A stretch of DNA of 64,000 nt, from positions 1-64,000 of the forward strand of contig JACWDY010000002.1 in NCBI GenBank assembly GCA_014653835.1, in the 5' to 3' direction. Positions 9,483 to 19,732 of this stretch are shown here, piece after piece (positions within the stretch are counted from its first letter, which is position 1; every line of letters begins with the position of its first letter). A model generated the notes under the pieces. It searched no databases. It had not been told where the DNA came from and saw only the letters and a program-made list of their open reading frames with translations. Position numbers and translations under genes: made by a program. The stretch is from Pelagibacterales bacterium SAG-MED28 (lineage in GTDB: Bacteria > Pseudomonadota > Alphaproteobacteria > Pelagibacterales > Pelagibacteraceae).

Positions 9483-10427
9483 ATGAAAAGTAAAATTTTT
9501 AAATTTTCGAAAAGTTTAGTCAAAATCTTATTACCAAAAATATTTAAAATTTTAATTAAGTTAAAGTTAAACCGAAGAGTCATAAATTTTCTTCACGAAA
9601 AGAGCTATGATAGCAATAGTAAGTACAATTTCACCTCTCTATTAGAAAAATTTCTTGAAAAAAATAAAATTATAGCTCTAGACGTAGGAGCTCAGGGCGG
9701 ATTTAACTCTGATGCTTTTTTTCCAAAAAAATATGATCATTTTTTTGAAGAAATATTAATAGAGCCCATTGATTTTGAAGCAAAAAAAATAAGGGATAAA
9801 AAATTCGTGATAAATAAGGGTTTATGGAGTGAAAAAGTAAAAAAAAAATTATATATTTTAGATAATAGACTTGGGAGCTCTTCTATGTACGAGCCAAATG
9901 AAAATAGTTTTGACTTACATGATATTAGAGAAAAAAAATATGGTGATTATAAAGTAACTCGTTCAATTGATGTTGAGTGTAATACCTTAGCTAATCAACT
10001 TGCAGAACTTAATATTAATAATTTAGATTATTTAAAAATTGATACCCAAGGTTCAGAGTTAGAGATTTTAAAAGGACTTGGAAAATTTCGTCCATTATTA
10101 ATTAAAATTGAAGCACATTTTTTTTCTATGTATAAAAATGTTCCAAGCTGGAATAAATTAACTAATCTTCTTTACGAACTTAATTACGTTTTAATTGATT
10201 GGAAAGGTATAGGAAACCACGCTACAAGAATTCCAGCTGAAGCAGATTTGATTTTTATACCAAATTTTGACAATAAAGTTGGAAAAGAAATAATTATGCA
10301 AAATAAAAATAAATTTATCAGCTTAATGTTAATTTTTGGTCAATTAAAACTTTTGCAGATTATTATAAAAAGATTTGGGATTAATGATGAAGAACTAGCA
10401 AAAATAGAGGATGAGTACTTTAATTAA
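9483..10427 (+). CDS. FkbM-family SAM-dependent methyltransferase
   Basis: Probable O-methyltransferase acting on a sugar or polyketide-like hydroxyl. The 314-residue protein has the SAM-binding glycine loop ALDVGAQGGFNSDAFF (about 61-76), an acidic IEPIDFEA (about 94-101), and the FkbM signature NNLDYLKIDTQGSELEILKG (about 180-199) followed by LLIKIEAHF. The N-terminal 50 residues are lysine-rich and lack motifs. It overlaps the next gene by one base (TAATG), so the two are co-translated. FkbM proteins commonly decorate exopolysaccharide or O-antigen, which fits the GT17 neighbour; the acceptor is unknown. Confidence 0.87.
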   Translation: MKSKIFKFSKSLVKILLPKIFKILIKLKLNRRVINFLHEKSYDSNSKYNFTSLLEKFLEKNKIIALDVGAQGGFNSDAFFPKKYDHFFEEILIEPIDFEAKKIRDKKFVINKGLWSEKVKKKLYILDNRLGSSSMYEPNENSFDLHDIREKKYGDYKVTRSIDVECNTLANQLAELNINNLDYLKIDTQGSELEILKGLGKFRPLLIKIEAHFFSMYKNVPSWNKLTNLLYELNYVLIDWKGIGNHATRIPAEADLIFIPNFDNKVGKEIIMQNKNKFISLMLIFGQLKLLQIIIKRFGINDEELAKIEDEYFN

Positions 10428-11227
10428 TGGCTATATACGATTGCTTTCAATATTTTAACGAGGACCATATTGTTGATCTTCGATTTAATATTTTAAATGA
10501 ATATGTTGATTATTTTGTTGTCTCAGAGTCAACAAAAACTCACCAAGGTAAAAGTAAAAAAATAAATTTTGATATAAAAAATTTCGCTAAATTTAAGAAT
10601 AAAATAAAATTTATAGTTGCTGATTATAAAGAGGAAATAAATTTTATTGAGCATACAGGAGGGGAGTCTCCTATAGAACAGCATCAGAGAAACTCGCTAA
10701 TAGAAGGTATTAAAGATGCTTCACCAGAAGATTTTATAATTTTATCTGACTCTGATGAGATTCCTGATCTTGCAAAACTTTCTCAAGTAAAAAAAAATAA
10801 AAAGTTTATAGTATTTGCGCAGAAGATGTTTATGTATAAATTAAACTTACAAAATTTAAACGAAAGTAATTGGATGGGATCAAGGATAGCAAAAAAGAAG
10901 AATATTAAATCGATGCAAGAATTAAGAAATTTAAAATTTAAACCTTACCCTTTTTGGAGAATTGATAAATACAATCAACAGATTATAAATGGTGGGTGGC
11001 ATTTTTCTTATTTACAAACACCGTCACAAATACTTCAAAAAGTAAAATCTTTTTCTCATGGAGAGCATAATAATGAAAACATAAATGAAAAATATATTCA
11101 GGAAAAAATATTTAAAAATGAGGATATTTTTGGTCGCGGTATTAAGTTAAAGAAGATTCCTTTAGACATTACCTATCCTAAATATATATATAAAAATAAG
11201 GAAATTTTTTCAGATTGGGTAATTTAA
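10427..11227 (+). CDS. Glycosyltransferase family 17-like protein
   Basis: Resembles the GT17 family, known from beta-1,4-N-acetylglucosaminyltransferases that bisect N-glycans in eukaryotes and present as uncharacterised bacterial members. Visible blocks are the start IYDCFQYFNEDHIVDLRFNI, the segment DYFVVSESTKTHQGKSK (about 29-45), the long RNSLIEGI helix, then the metal-binding DSDEIPD (about 103-109) and GGWHFSYL near 189. It is the last gene of the islet; the stop is three bases before the encoded CCA end of the opposing tRNA-Arg. The donor and acceptor sugars cannot be deduced. Confidence 0.82.
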   Translation: MAIYDCFQYFNEDHIVDLRFNILNEYVDYFVVSESTKTHQGKSKKINFDIKNFAKFKNKIKFIVADYKEEINFIEHTGGESPIEQHQRNSLIEGIKDASPEDFIILSDSDEIPDLAKLSQVKKNKKFIVFAQKMFMYKLNLQNLNESNWMGSRIAKKKNIKSMQELRNLKFKPYPFWRIDKYNQQIINGGWHFSYLQTPSQILQKVKSFSHGEHNNENINEKYIQEKIFKNEDIFGRGIKLKKIPLDITYPKYIYKNKEIFSDWVI

Positions 11228-11230
11228 AAA

Positions 11231-11308
11231 TGGCGCGCCGGATAGGAGTCGAACCCATAACCTCCGGAGCCGAAATCCGGCGCTCTATCCAGTTGAAGCT
11301 ACCGGCGC
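11231..11308 (-). tRNA. tRNA-Arg (anticodon TCG)
   Basis: Minus-strand cloverleaf: acceptor GCGCCGG pairs with CCGGCGC, followed by a G discriminator and encoded CCA (plus TGG at 11231-11233). The anticodon stem CCGGA/TCCGG encloses the loop TTTCGGC, giving anticodon TCG, which reads CGA (and with modification other CGN) arginine codons. The T stem ATGGG/CCTAT has one G-U pair around TTCGACT. The 3' end faces the glycan islet at 8763-11227, which ends three bases away. Confidence 0.96.
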
Positions 11309-11332
11309 AGTAACAATAATTTAGATTAATTT

Positions 11333-12313
11333 ATGAATAATACAATTAAATTTTCTGTAGACGCTCAAAATAGTGGAAAAAGGTTGGATGTTTTTTTAAC
11401 GAAAAATATCGAAAACTATACAAGATCATTCCTTAAAAAATTAATTGAGGACAAACAAGTAAAATTAAATAATAATTTTCTTATCTCTCCATCAACTAAA
11501 ATAAAATTTAAAGATCAAATTACAGTGCATATTGTTCAGAAGAATGAACAAAATATTATTCCTAAAAAGATAAAATTAGATGTGGTTTTTGAAGACAAAG
11601 ATGTTCTAGTCATTAATAAACCTAAAGGAATGGTTGTTCATCCAGGAGCAGGAAATTATGAGGATACTTTAGTCAACGCACTACTTTTTAAATATAAAAA
11701 AAATTTATCTAATGTTAATGGAACATTAAGACCAGGTATTGTTCATAGACTTGATAAAGAAACAAGTGGACTGTTAGTTGTTGCAAAAAATAATTTAGCA
11801 CACTCAAATTTAGGAAATCAATTTAGTAAACATACAATTAAGAGAAAATATTTATGTTTATCTTGGGGGGTAGTTCGACCTCTTAATGGAAAAATTAATA
11901 CATTAATCTCCAGAGATAAAAAAAATCGTCAATTGATGACGGCTAGCGATGTTAATGGAAAAAAAGCAATAACTAATTATAAAACAATTAAAGTTTTCAA
12001 CATAAAAGATATTCCAAAAATAAGTTTAATAGAATGCGAATTAGAAACTGGGAGAACACATCAAATAAGAGTTCATCTAAAATATAAAGGCACTTCTTTA
12101 CTTGGAGATAGGCAGTACGGAAAAAAAAATATAAAATTTAAAAAAATTAATTATGAATTTTTTGATAAATTAAACAAATTGTCTGGTCAGGCATTACACG
12201 CGAAAACTTTAGAATTTGCTCATCCTATAACAAACAAATTGATGTGTTTTAATTCAGATTTACCTAGTAGTTTTAAAAAAATATTGAAATTGCTTGAAAA
12301 TTTAAGTGATTGA
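11333..12313 (+). CDS. rluD: 23S rRNA pseudouridine synthase, RluA/RluD family
   Basis: Isomerises uridines in 23S rRNA. The 326-residue protein opens with an S4 RNA-binding domain (about 15-75, KRLDVFLTKNIENYTRSFLKKLI). The catalytic domain follows, with VINKPKGMVVHPGAGN (about 94-109) and the signature GIVHRLDKETSGLLVVAKN (about 138-156), whose aspartate is the catalytic residue. Late blocks LIECELETGRTHQIRVHLKY and SLLGDRQYG complete the family pattern. The HPGAGNYEDTLVNALL stretch and S4 domain fit RluD (positions 1911/1915/1917) better than RluA, though RluC cannot be excluded. Next downstream, in the same direction, is rpoH. Confidence 0.9.
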   Translation: MNNTIKFSVDAQNSGKRLDVFLTKNIENYTRSFLKKLIEDKQVKLNNNFLISPSTKIKFKDQITVHIVQKNEQNIIPKKIKLDVVFEDKDVLVINKPKGMVVHPGAGNYEDTLVNALLFKYKKNLSNVNGTLRPGIVHRLDKETSGLLVVAKNNLAHSNLGNQFSKHTIKRKYLCLSWGVVRPLNGKINTLISRDKKNRQLMTASDVNGKKAITNYKTIKVFNIKDIPKISLIECELETGRTHQIRVHLKYKGTSLLGDRQYGKKNIKFKKINYEFFDKLNKLSGQALHAKTLEFAHPITNKLMCFNSDLPSSFKKILKLLENLSD

Positions 12314-12343
12314 AATAATTTAATTCATATATAATTATTACTC

Positions 12344-13240
12344 ATGAGGAAAAAAAATCAAATTAATAGTCTTCCAGTTCCCTCGGTAGGTGGTTTGTCT
12401 ATTTATTTGGCACAGATTAAGAAGTTTCCTATGCTTGATGCGGAAGAAGAGTATATGCTAGCCAAAAATTGGAGGGAGAGTGGTAATTTAAAAGCTGCTC
12501 ATAAATTAGTTACTAGTCATTTGAGGTTAGTTGCTAAAATTGCAATGGGATACCGTGGCTATGGTCTTCCAGTAAATGAATTAATTTCAGAGGGAAATAT
12601 AGGTTTAATGCAAGCAGTAAAAAAATTTGACCCCGATAAAGGATTTAGACTTGCAACATATGCAATGTGGTGGATAAAAGCCTCAATACAAGAATATGTA
12701 TTGAGATCATGGAGTTTAGTTAAAATGGGTACCACAACAGCTCAGAAAAAGCTTTTTTTTAATTTAAAGAAACTTAAAAATCAAATTGCACCAGGACAAG
12801 ATGGAGACTTAAAAGATGAACAAGTTAATGAAATATCACAAAGGTTAAATGTGGAATCTCATGAAGTTGTAAACATGAATAGGAGAATGATGGGCCAAGA
12901 AAAATCTTTAAATGATCCTATTAAAAGCGGTGAAACAGATGAATGGCAAGATTGGTTAGTCGATAACAGCTTAGATCAAGAATTAATTATTTCTCAAAAA
13001 CAAGAGTACAATGACAAAAAAGAATTATTAAATAGTGCAATGAAAATATTAAATGGTAGGGAAAAAGAAATTATTTCTGCAAGAAGACTTTCCGAAGAAC
13101 CAAAAACTTTAGAAGAATTAAGCAAAAAATATAAAATTAGTAGAGAAAGAATACGTCAAATAGAAACAAAAGCATTTGAAAAATTGCAAAAATCTATGAT
13201 TAATGCAAGTAAATCAAAAAACTTACTTCCTGCAAATTAG
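12344..13240 (+). CDS. rpoH: RNA polymerase heat-shock sigma factor sigma-32
   Basis: Alternative sigma factor for heat-shock genes. The 298-residue protein has region 2 in [20 protein letters not shown] and [20 protein letters not shown], the -10 reading stretch [20 protein letters not shown] (about 105-124), and the RpoH box [12 protein letters not shown] (about 135-146), which separates RpoH from RpoD. Region 4 ends with [17 protein letters not shown] (about 265-281), the -35 helix-turn-helix. SAR11 genomes are known for very few sigma factors, so RpoH probably has a broad role. The stop TAG overlaps the purA stop on the other strand (TTAG). Confidence 0.96.
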   Translation: MRKKNQINSLPVPSVGGLSIYLAQIKKFPMLDAEEEYMLAKNWRESGNLKAAHKLVTSHLRLVAKIAMGYRGYGLPVNELISEGNIGLMQAVKKFDPDKGFRLATYAMWWIKASIQEYVLRSWSLVKMGTTTAQKKLFFNLKKLKNQIAPGQDGDLKDEQVNEISQRLNVESHEVVNMNRRMMGQEKSLNDPIKSGETDEWQDWLVDNSLDQELIISQKQEYNDKKELLNSAMKILNGREKEIISARRLSEEPKTLEELSKKYKISRERIRQIETKAFEKLQKSMINASKSKNLLPAN

Positions 13241-14529
13241 TTGCTAAAAGGATCTTCTACTAAAATTGTATCTTCTCTTTCAGGACTTGTGGAAATACTT
13301 GATATTCTTGCCCCAATAAAATCTTCAAGAGCATGTATATATTTTTTTGCATTATCAGGTAAATCTTTTAGGTTTCTTATTCCTTCTGTTTTAGTTTTCC
13401 ATCCAGGAAATGATTTATAAATTGGTTTTATATTAAATTGATCTTCGGATGCAGCTGGCAAATAATCAATTTTTTTACCATTTAATTCGTATTCTACGCA
13501 CATTTTAATTTCATCAAGTTCATCCAACACATCCAATTTAGTTAAAGCTATTCCATTTATTCCAGATATTTTTATTGTTTGTCTAACCAAAACAGCGTCA
13601 AACCAACCGCACCTTCTTTTTCTAGCAGTTACAGTTCCAAATTCTTTTCCTCTTCTTCCCAAATTTTCTCCAATGTCATTTTCTAGTTCTGTTGGAAAAG
13701 GCCCGCTACCTACTCTAGTAGTGTAAGCTTTAGTTATGCCCAATACATAATTAATCTTATCTGGACCTGATCCTGAGCCAGTTGCTGCCATAGCTGGGAC
13801 AGTATTTGATGATGTAACAAACGGATAAGTACCGTGATCCACGTCTAAAAGTATACCCTGCGCACCTTCAAAAAGTATTTTTTTTCTATCATTATTAAAT
13901 TGGTCTAATTTTAACCAAACAGGTTGAGCAAATTTTAGAATTTCTGGGGCTATTTTAAATAACTCTTTTTTTAATTCATTCTTTTCAAAAATTTTTTTAT
14001 TTAAACCTTTTCTAATTGCGTTATGATGCTGTAATACATTTTCTAGTCTATTATCTAGATTACTTTCAGATCTTAAATCCATAACTCTGATTGATCTTCT
14101 TCCAACTTTATCCTCATAACAAGGTCCAATACCTCGTCTGGTTGTACCAATTTTACCTATTCCTGCTGCGTCCTCTCTTATTTCATCCATCTCTTGATGA
14201 AATGGAAGTATTAGTGAAGCGGACTCAGAAATCATAAAATTTTCCGGGGTTACATCCACTCCTAGTTTTTTAATTTCTTCAATTTCACTTAATAATGCCC
14301 AGGGATCAATAACAACTCCATTTCCAAGGACAGAAATTTTTCCTTTTCTCACAATACCTGATGGAAGCAATCTTAACTTGAATACTTTTTTATCAATAAC
14401 TAGAGTATGACCAGCATTATGACCTCCTTGAAATCTAACAACAACATCCGCCTCACTGGACAGCCAATCTACTATCTTACCTTTTCCCTCATCTCCCCAT
14501 TGTGAACCAACTACAACAACATTTTTCAT
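13237..14529 (-). CDS. purA: Adenylosuccinate synthetase
   Basis: GTP-dependent ligation of IMP and aspartate, the first committed step to AMP. The 430-residue protein begins [20 protein letters not shown] (about 4-23), the P-loop-like signature with its catalytic aspartate, then [13 protein letters not shown] (about 33-45) with the catalytic histidine. [14 protein letters not shown] (about 129-142), [20 protein letters not shown] (about 220-239) and the [16 protein letters not shown] segment near 300 are all as expected. It is last in a long minus-strand gene run and overlaps thiD by one base (TAATG). Confidence 0.97.
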   Translation of the reverse strand: MKNVVVVGSQWGDEGKGKIVDWLSSEADVVVRFQGGHNAGHTLVIDKKVFKLRLLPSGIVRKGKISVLGNGVVIDPWALLSEIEEIKKLGVDVTPENFMISESASLILPFHQEMDEIREDAAGIGKIGTTRRGIGPCYEDKVGRRSIRVMDLRSESNLDNRLENVLQHHNAIRKGLNKKIFEKNELKKELFKIAPEILKFAQPVWLKLDQFNNDRKKILFEGAQGILLDVDHGTYPFVTSSNTVPAMAATGSGSGPDKINYVLGITKAYTTRVGSGPFPTELENDIGENLGRRGKEFGTVTARKRRCGWFDAVLVRQTIKISGINGIALTKLDVLDELDEIKMCVEYELNGKKIDYLPAASEDQFNIKPIYKSFPGWKTKTEGIRNLKDLPDNAKKYIHALEDFIGARISSISTSPEREDTILVEDPFSN

Positions 14530-15341
14530 TAATTAAATTTTTTATTTATACTGATAGAATTTAAATGATTTATCGGACCGTTTCCTTTTCCTAAGTTTAA
14601 ATTAGATTTAATTGCTTCATTAACATATTTAATTCCTAACTCACAAGATTTAATCAGATCTTTTCCACATGATAAATATGTTGCTATTGAAGAAGATAAC
14701 GTACAACCGGTTCCATGTGTATTTTTTGAGTCATATTTTATACTATTGAAAACTTTTATTATTTTTTTATTGACTAAAATGTCATTCATTTTTGATGACT
14801 TTAAATGACCACCCTTAATCAGAACGTTTTTAGCACCATTATCAATTAATATTTTTCCAGCTTTAATCATATCTTTTGTCGAATTTATTTTAATTTTTGT
14901 TAAAATTTCAGCCTCCGGAATATTGGGTGTTATCAATAACGTATTTTTCATTAACTTTTTTTTTATATAGATTATTGCAATATTATTTATTAACTTTGTG
15001 CCCCCTTTTGCAACCATAACTGGGTCAAGCACTAATTTATTTAATTTTAATTTATTCAAAGATTTAATCACTGCCAAAATAACTTCTTTTGAATGGAGCA
15101 TTCCAATTTTAGTTGCACCTGGTCTAATGTCCTTTGCTGAAAATTCTATTTGATTACTTATCTCTTTAGGGTTAATGGGTACTATCGATTTTACTCCTGT
15201 TGTATTTTGAGCAGTGACTGCCGTGATTGCTGTCATTGCGTAACTACCTAATGAGGTAACAGTTTTAATATCCGCTTGGATTCCAGCCCCGCCAGATGAG
15301 TCTGAGCCTGCGATAATCAGAACTTTAGATTTTGGTTTCAT
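14529..15341 (-). CDS. thiD: Hydroxymethylpyrimidine/phosphomethylpyrimidine kinase
   Basis: Phosphorylates hydroxymethylpyrimidine (HMP) and then HMP-phosphate for thiamine synthesis. The 270-residue ribokinase-fold protein has [20 protein letters not shown] (about 7-26), the substrate-binding start, and the catalytic anion hole in [20 protein letters not shown] (about 207-226). Other blocks are [10 protein letters not shown] (about 104-113) and [12 protein letters not shown]. It sits between purA and glmM and abuts both. Pelagibacter strains are reported to lack de novo HMP synthesis and to depend on external precursor, which would make this kinase the uptake-linked step; that is established background, not visible here. 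No TPP riboswitch is evident upstream. Confidence 0.94.
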   Translation of the reverse strand: MKPKSKVLIIAGSDSSGGAGIQADIKTVTSLGSYAMTAITAVTAQNTTGVKSIVPINPKEISNQIEFSAKDIRPGATKIGMLHSKEVILAVIKSLNKLKLNKLVLDPVMVAKGGTKLINNIAIIYIKKKLMKNTLLITPNIPEAEILTKIKINSTKDMIKAGKILIDNGAKNVLIKGGHLKSSKMNDILVNKKIIKVFNSIKYDSKNTHGTGCTLSSSIATYLSCGKDLIKSCELGIKYVNEAIKSNLNLGKGNGPINHLNSISINKKFN

Positions 15342-16676
15342 CTATCTATTAATTGTTTTTTTTACAATATTTATACAATTATTCATCAAAGAATGATCAA
15401 ATGATTCGCACATAATTCTTATTTTAGGCTCTGTTCCAGATGGTCTGATAAGTAATCTACCTTTATTTTTGATAAGATCACTAGCTAATTTAATTGCTTT
15501 CTTACATTTAGATGACTCAATAATTTTTTTATCTTTCACTTCTATATTTAAAAGTTTTTGAGGAACTGGCTTATACACCTGAAACATTTTACTTGCTAAT
15601 TTACCTTTTCTTAAAGCAAATAAAGCCTCTAAAGCTACTAGAAGTCCATCTCCAGTAGTAGCAAATTTACCCAAAATTATATGACCTGATTGCTCCCCAC
15701 CTAAATTAAAATTATTTTTTTTCATCATTTCTTTTACATATCTATCGCCAACTTTTGATCTTTTGAAATTAATTTTTTTATTTAAAAAAAATTTTTCCAA
15801 TCCATAATTTGACATTAAAGTTCCAATTACTCCGCCTTTTAAAATTTTTTTTCTTCTCCATCTACTAGCAATCATAGCAATAATTTGATCTCCATCAATT
15901 ATTTGCGATTTTTCATCACACATGATTACCCTGTCGGCATCCCCATCTAGGGCTATTCCAATATCTGCTTTAAATTTTCTAACATTTTTTTTTAAAACTT
16001 GAGGAAACGTAGAGCCGCATTTATAATTAATGTTTAAACCATTTGGTGTAACACCTATCGAATGTACTTTAGCACCTAAATCAGACAATATCTTTGGACC
16101 AGATTTATATCCTGCTCCATTTGCACAATCTAATACTATTCTCATTCCTTTAAGACTAAAATTCTTAGGAAAATTTTTTTTTAAAATTTTAATATATTTA
16201 TCATTTCCATCCTCAAGCCTTTTTACTCTTCCTAATAATTTTGATTTTGAGAGCTGAGTTGTTGTTTTTGTATCAATTAAATTTTCAATTTTTTTTTCAA
16301 TATCATCTGATAATTTCATACCATCTGGACCAAATAATTTTAGTCCGTTATCATGAAAAGGGTTGTGAGATGCAGTAATCATAATTCCTAAATTAGCTCT
16401 CATTTTTTTTGTAAGCATAGCCAATCCATTTGTCGGAAGCGGTCCTAACGTAAATATATGCATTCCAGCTGAAGTTAATCCTGAAACTAAAGCTGGTTCA
16501 AGGGTATAGCCGGATAATCTAGTGTCTTTTGCTATTATAGCAATTTGTTTTTTTTTTTTTAAATTTTTAAAGTACGTACCCGCAGCAAGACCAAATTTAA
16601 AAAATTTTTCACCATTGATATTTCCGATATTAACTTTCCCTCTTATTCCGTCTGTTCCAAAGTATTTTTTCTTCAT
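15342..16676 (-). CDS. glmM: Phosphoglucosamine mutase
   Basis: Interconverts glucosamine-6-phosphate and glucosamine-1-phosphate on the way to UDP-N-acetylglucosamine for peptidoglycan and surface glycans. The 444-residue protein starts KKKYFGTDGIRGKVN, has the phosphoserine loop GIMITASHNPFHDNGLKLFG (about 96-115), the metal-binding loop GIALDGDADRVIMCDE (about 240-255), the sugar-binding NLGGEQSGHIILGKFATTGDG near 325, and the phosphate-binding LIRPSGTEPKIRIMCE at the end. These are the four canonical alpha-D-phosphohexomutase loops. The GTG-free ATG start overlaps the folP stop by four bases (ATGA). Confidence 0.96.
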   Translation of the reverse strand: MKKKYFGTDGIRGKVNIGNINGEKFFKFGLAAGTYFKNLKKKKQIAIIAKDTRLSGYTLEPALVSGLTSAGMHIFTLGPLPTNGLAMLTKKMRANLGIMITASHNPFHDNGLKLFGPDGMKLSDDIEKKIENLIDTKTTTQLSKSKLLGRVKRLEDGNDKYIKILKKNFPKNFSLKGMRIVLDCANGAGYKSGPKILSDLGAKVHSIGVTPNGLNINYKCGSTFPQVLKKNVRKFKADIGIALDGDADRVIMCDEKSQIIDGDQIIAMIASRWRRKKILKGGVIGTLMSNYGLEKFFLNKKINFKRSKVGDRYVKEMMKKNNFNLGGEQSGHIILGKFATTGDGLLVALEALFALRKGKLASKMFQVYKPVPQKLLNIEVKDKKIIESSKCKKAIKLASDLIKNKGRLLIRPSGTEPKIRIMCESFDHSLMNNCINIVKKTINR

Positions 16677-17731
16677 TTATTTATTAATGTTTCATATAAT
16701 AAGATACCTTGTTTAACTTCTTCAACATTATGCACTCTAAAAATTCTTACTCCTTGAGATAAAGAAAATAATATTGTAGATAAAGTTCCTCCCAATCTTT
16801 CCTTGGTATCAAAGGGTCCAGAAATTTGACCAATAAATCTTTTTCTAGAAGGTCCGATTAATACAGGAAAACCAAGTGAATGGAATACTGAAATCTTTTT
16901 TAAAATCATCAAATTATGTTTCAGGTTTTTTCCAAAACCAATACCAGGATCTAAAATAATTTTTCTGTTATACCTCTCAGATTTAAACTTTTTAATCTGA
17001 TTTTCAAAAAAATCGTAAATGTCTAACAAAACATGATTATATAATGGGTTTATTTGCATAGTTTGTGGAGTTCCTTGCATATGATGAACTATTTTCCATA
17101 AATTTTTATTTTTTACTACACTAAATGATTTTGGATCAAATCTAAAACACGAAACATCGTTAATTATATCTGCATCTTTTTTTATTGAAAAATCCATCAC
17201 TTGAGATTTTCTTGTATCTATTGACAATAATATCTCAGGAAATTTTTTTTTAAATTGTTCTATTACTTTTTCTAATCTTTTAAGCTCATTTTTTTGAGAT
17301 ATAATTTTAGATCCAGGTCGTGTGGACTCTCCTCCTATATCTATAATTTCTGCACCAGCTTTTTTCATTAGCATTATCTTTTGAATAGCTTTTCGAGTTG
17401 AATTAAACTTACCACCGTCTGAAAAACTATCTGGAGTCATATTTAAAATTCCCATCAAAATATGACTTTTGTTCCCTAAAAATTCTCTTTTTGAAATTAT
17501 TTTTTTTATATCTTGAGATATTTTGTTTTTAATAGATGGAGGTAATTTTTTGATATTTTTAATGTCTATAATTTTTGACTTTATCTTTTTTTTATTTCTA
17601 CTAAAAATTTCAATTTGATTAAATGATATACTATCGTTACCACAGAGTGGGAGTGTTAATTTGGCTTTAATTAATTTTTTTGAATTTAGGCCATAGAAAA
17701 AATTACACGCACGAGTGTAATATTTTCTCAT
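16673..17731 (-). CDS. folP: Dihydropteroate synthase with long N-terminal extension
   Basis: Joins 6-hydroxymethyl-dihydropterin diphosphate and p-aminobenzoate to make dihydropteroate for folate. The TIM-barrel signatures are GILNMTPDSFSDGG (about 93-106), AEIIDIGGESTRPGS (about 126-140) and SIDTRKSQV. RIFRVHNVEEVKQGI lies near the end. The protein is 352 residues, against about 280 for E. coli FolP; the first 85 or so residues precede the barrel and hold no motif I know. No better internal ATG lies just before the barrel, so the extension is probably real. The gene lies six bases after ftsH, as in many proteobacteria, and overlaps glmM by four bases. Confidence 0.92.
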   Translation of the reverse strand: MRKYYTRACNFFYGLNSKKLIKAKLTLPLCGNDSISFNQIEIFSRNKKKIKSKIIDIKNIKKLPPSIKNKISQDIKKIISKREFLGNKSHILMGILNMTPDSFSDGGKFNSTRKAIQKIMLMKKAGAEIIDIGGESTRPGSKIISQKNELKRLEKVIEQFKKKFPEILLSIDTRKSQVMDFSIKKDADIINDVSCFRFDPKSFSVVKNKNLWKIVHHMQGTPQTMQINPLYNHVLLDIYDFFENQIKKFKSERYNRKIILDPGIGFGKNLKHNLMILKKISVFHSLGFPVLIGPSRKRFIGQISGPFDTKERLGGTLSTILFSLSQGVRIFRVHNVEEVKQGILLYETLINK

Positions 17732-17736
17732 AGTAT

Positions 17737-19635
17737 TTAAATAGCTGGCTTAGGTTTTAATCCTAGCGATCCAAGAGCAGATGATGAACTTTTACCATCA
17801 TCTTTATCCTCTTCCTTAAATGATCTAGTGGGCTTAACATCTCTTAAAATCAAATCTCTAATTTCATCTCCTGATAAAGTTTCATAGATTAAAAGAGCTT
17901 TAGCAAGTTTGTGAAGATCATCAATTTTATCTTTTAAAATTTGTTTAGCTCTTTCATAGCCCTTATCTACAATCTTTTTAACTTCAGCATCAATTTTTTT
18001 AGCTGTCTCTTCAGACATATTTTGACTTTTTGTTACAGATCGACCTAGAAATACTTCTTCCTCATTTTCTCCGTAAGCTATAGTGCCCAACTCTGTAGTC
18101 ATTCCATATTTTGTAACCATATTTTTTGCTAGTTTTGTTACCATATCAATATCGGATGAGGCCCCTGATGTAACTTTATCATGGCCAAAAATTATTTCTT
18201 CAGCAATTCTTCCGCCCATAGCAACTGCGATATCAGAGTGCATTTTTTCTCTCGTTACAGAGAGTTGATCTCTTTCTGGTAATCTCATAACCATACCCAG
18301 GGCTCTTCCTCTTGGAATAATTGTTGCTTTATGTATTGGATCAGAAGCTTTTTCGTTTAAAGCTACTATCGCATGACCACCTTCATGATACGCTGTAAGT
18401 TTTTTTTCATCTTCAGACATGACCATAGATCTTCTCTCGGCTCCCATCATTACTTTATCTTTCGCTTCCTCAATATCAGACATTGTTACAACTCTTTTAT
18501 TTTTTCTAGCAGCAAGCAAAGCTGATTCATTAATTAAATTTGCTAAATCAGCTCCAGAAAATCCTGGAGTACCTCTTGCTATTGTTCTTAATTTCACATC
18601 TGGGCCAGTGCTAATTTTTTTAACGTGTACTTTCAAAATGGCTTCTCGACCAATTATATCTGGATTTCCAACAACTACTTGTCTGTCAAATCTCCCTGGT
18701 CTTAATAAAGCAGGATCTAAAACGTCTGGTCTGTTGGTGGCGGCAATCAAAATAATTCCTTCGTTAGTATCAAAACCATCCATCTCAACTAATAATTGGT
18801 TAAGAGTTTGTTCTCTTTCATCATTTCCTCCACCTAATCCTGCACCTCGACTTCTTCCTACGGCATCTATTTCATCAATAAATATTATACATGGAGAATG
18901 TTTTTTTCCTTGCTCAAACATGTCTCTAACTCTAGAGGCTCCAACACCTACAAACATTTCAACGAAGTCTGAACCAGAAATTGAAAAGAATGGTACGTTG
19001 GCTTCACCAGCAATAGCTTTAGCCAACAAAGTTTTTCCAGTTCCTGGAGGTCCAATTAAAAGAGCACCCTTAGGAATTTTTCCTCCTAGACGGCTAAATT
19101 TTTTTGGATCTTTTAAAAACTCAACTATCTCTTCTACTTCTTCTTTAGCTTCTTCTACACCAGCTACATCGTTAAAAGTAACTTTTCCTTGAGCTTCGTT
19201 CAATAATTTTGCTTTTGATCTTCCAAATCCCATCGCCCCGCCTTTTCCCCCTTGCATTTGACGCATAAAAAATATCCAGACACCGATAAGTAAAAGCATA
19301 GGAAACCATGATAATAAAATTCCTAAAAGTGACGGCATTTTATCTTCTTGCGCACTAGCAACTATGCTGACACCTTTCGATGAAAGTTTATCAACTAATT
19401 CAGGGTAATTTGGCGAATAAGTTTTAAATGTATTTCCATCAGCTAACACCCCGGAAATATTATTTCCTTGAATTTTAACCTCCACAACTCTTCCAGCATC
19501 TACCTCATTTAAAAAATTGGAAAATGGTAATAAATTTTTATTAGAGTTGTTTTTATTTGGATCTTGAAACATATTGAATAGCCCAACTGAGAGGAGGACT
19601 ATTATGACCCACATTATTAAATTTTTTACATTCAT
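17737..19635 (-). CDS. ftsH: ATP-dependent zinc metalloprotease FtsH
   Basis: Membrane-anchored AAA+ protease that removes damaged membrane proteins and regulatory proteins; RpoH is a classic substrate in E. coli. The 632-residue protein has an N-terminal membrane segment ([18 protein letters not shown], about 6-23), a periplasmic domain, and a second membrane segment (about 105-125). The Walker A GPPGTGKT lies near 193, Walker [12 protein letters not shown] near 250 and the second region of homology [20 protein letters not shown] near 302-321. The zinc site HEGGH is near 415. The 97-base spacer before it could hold a promoter, but I see no clear consensus. Confidence 0.97.
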   Translation of the reverse strand: MNVKNLIMWVIIVLLSVGLFNMFQDPNKNNSNKNLLPFSNFLNEVDAGRVVEVKIQGNNISGVLADGNTFKTYSPNYPELVDKLSSKGVSIVASAQEDKMPSLLGILLSWFPMLLLIGVWIFFMRQMQGGKGGAMGFGRSKAKLLNEAQGKVTFNDVAGVEEAKEEVEEIVEFLKDPKKFSRLGGKIPKGALLIGPPGTGKTLLAKAIAGEANVPFFSISGSDFVEMFVGVGASRVRDMFEQGKKHSPCIIFIDEIDAVGRSRGAGLGGGNDEREQTLNQLLVEMDGFDTNEGIILIAATNRPDVLDPALLRPGRFDRQVVVGNPDIIGREAILKVHVKKISTGPDVKLRTIARGTPGFSGADLANLINESALLAARKNKRVVTMSDIEEAKDKVMMGAERRSMVMSEDEKKLTAYHEGGHAIVALNEKASDPIHKATIIPRGRALGMVMRLPERDQLSVTREKMHSDIAVAMGGRIAEEIIFGHDKVTSGASSDIDMVTKLAKNMVTKYGMTTELGTIAYGENEEEVFLGRSVTKSQNMSEETAKKIDAEVKKIVDKGYERAKQILKDKIDDLHKLAKALLIYETLSGDEIRDLILRDVKPTRSFKEEDKDDGKSSSSALGSLGLKPKPAI

Positions 19636-19732
19636 AACTATTTAAATAATCATTAATTGCTTTTTAACAAGTATATTTTAAAACATATTGAGTTGTAAAT
19701 AAGACAAAAAGGGACTAATTTGATAAAAAAGT

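Noticed and set aside
8700-11310. Integrated mobile element at tRNA-Arg
   Set aside because: No integrase, no direct repeat of the tRNA 3' end, and gene order with the ABC exporter is tight; kept only as a variable islet.
18419-19192. 257-aa plus-strand ORF inside ftsH
   Set aside because: Exact antisense of the conserved FtsH ATPase region; composition is that of a shadow frame and ftsH is certain.
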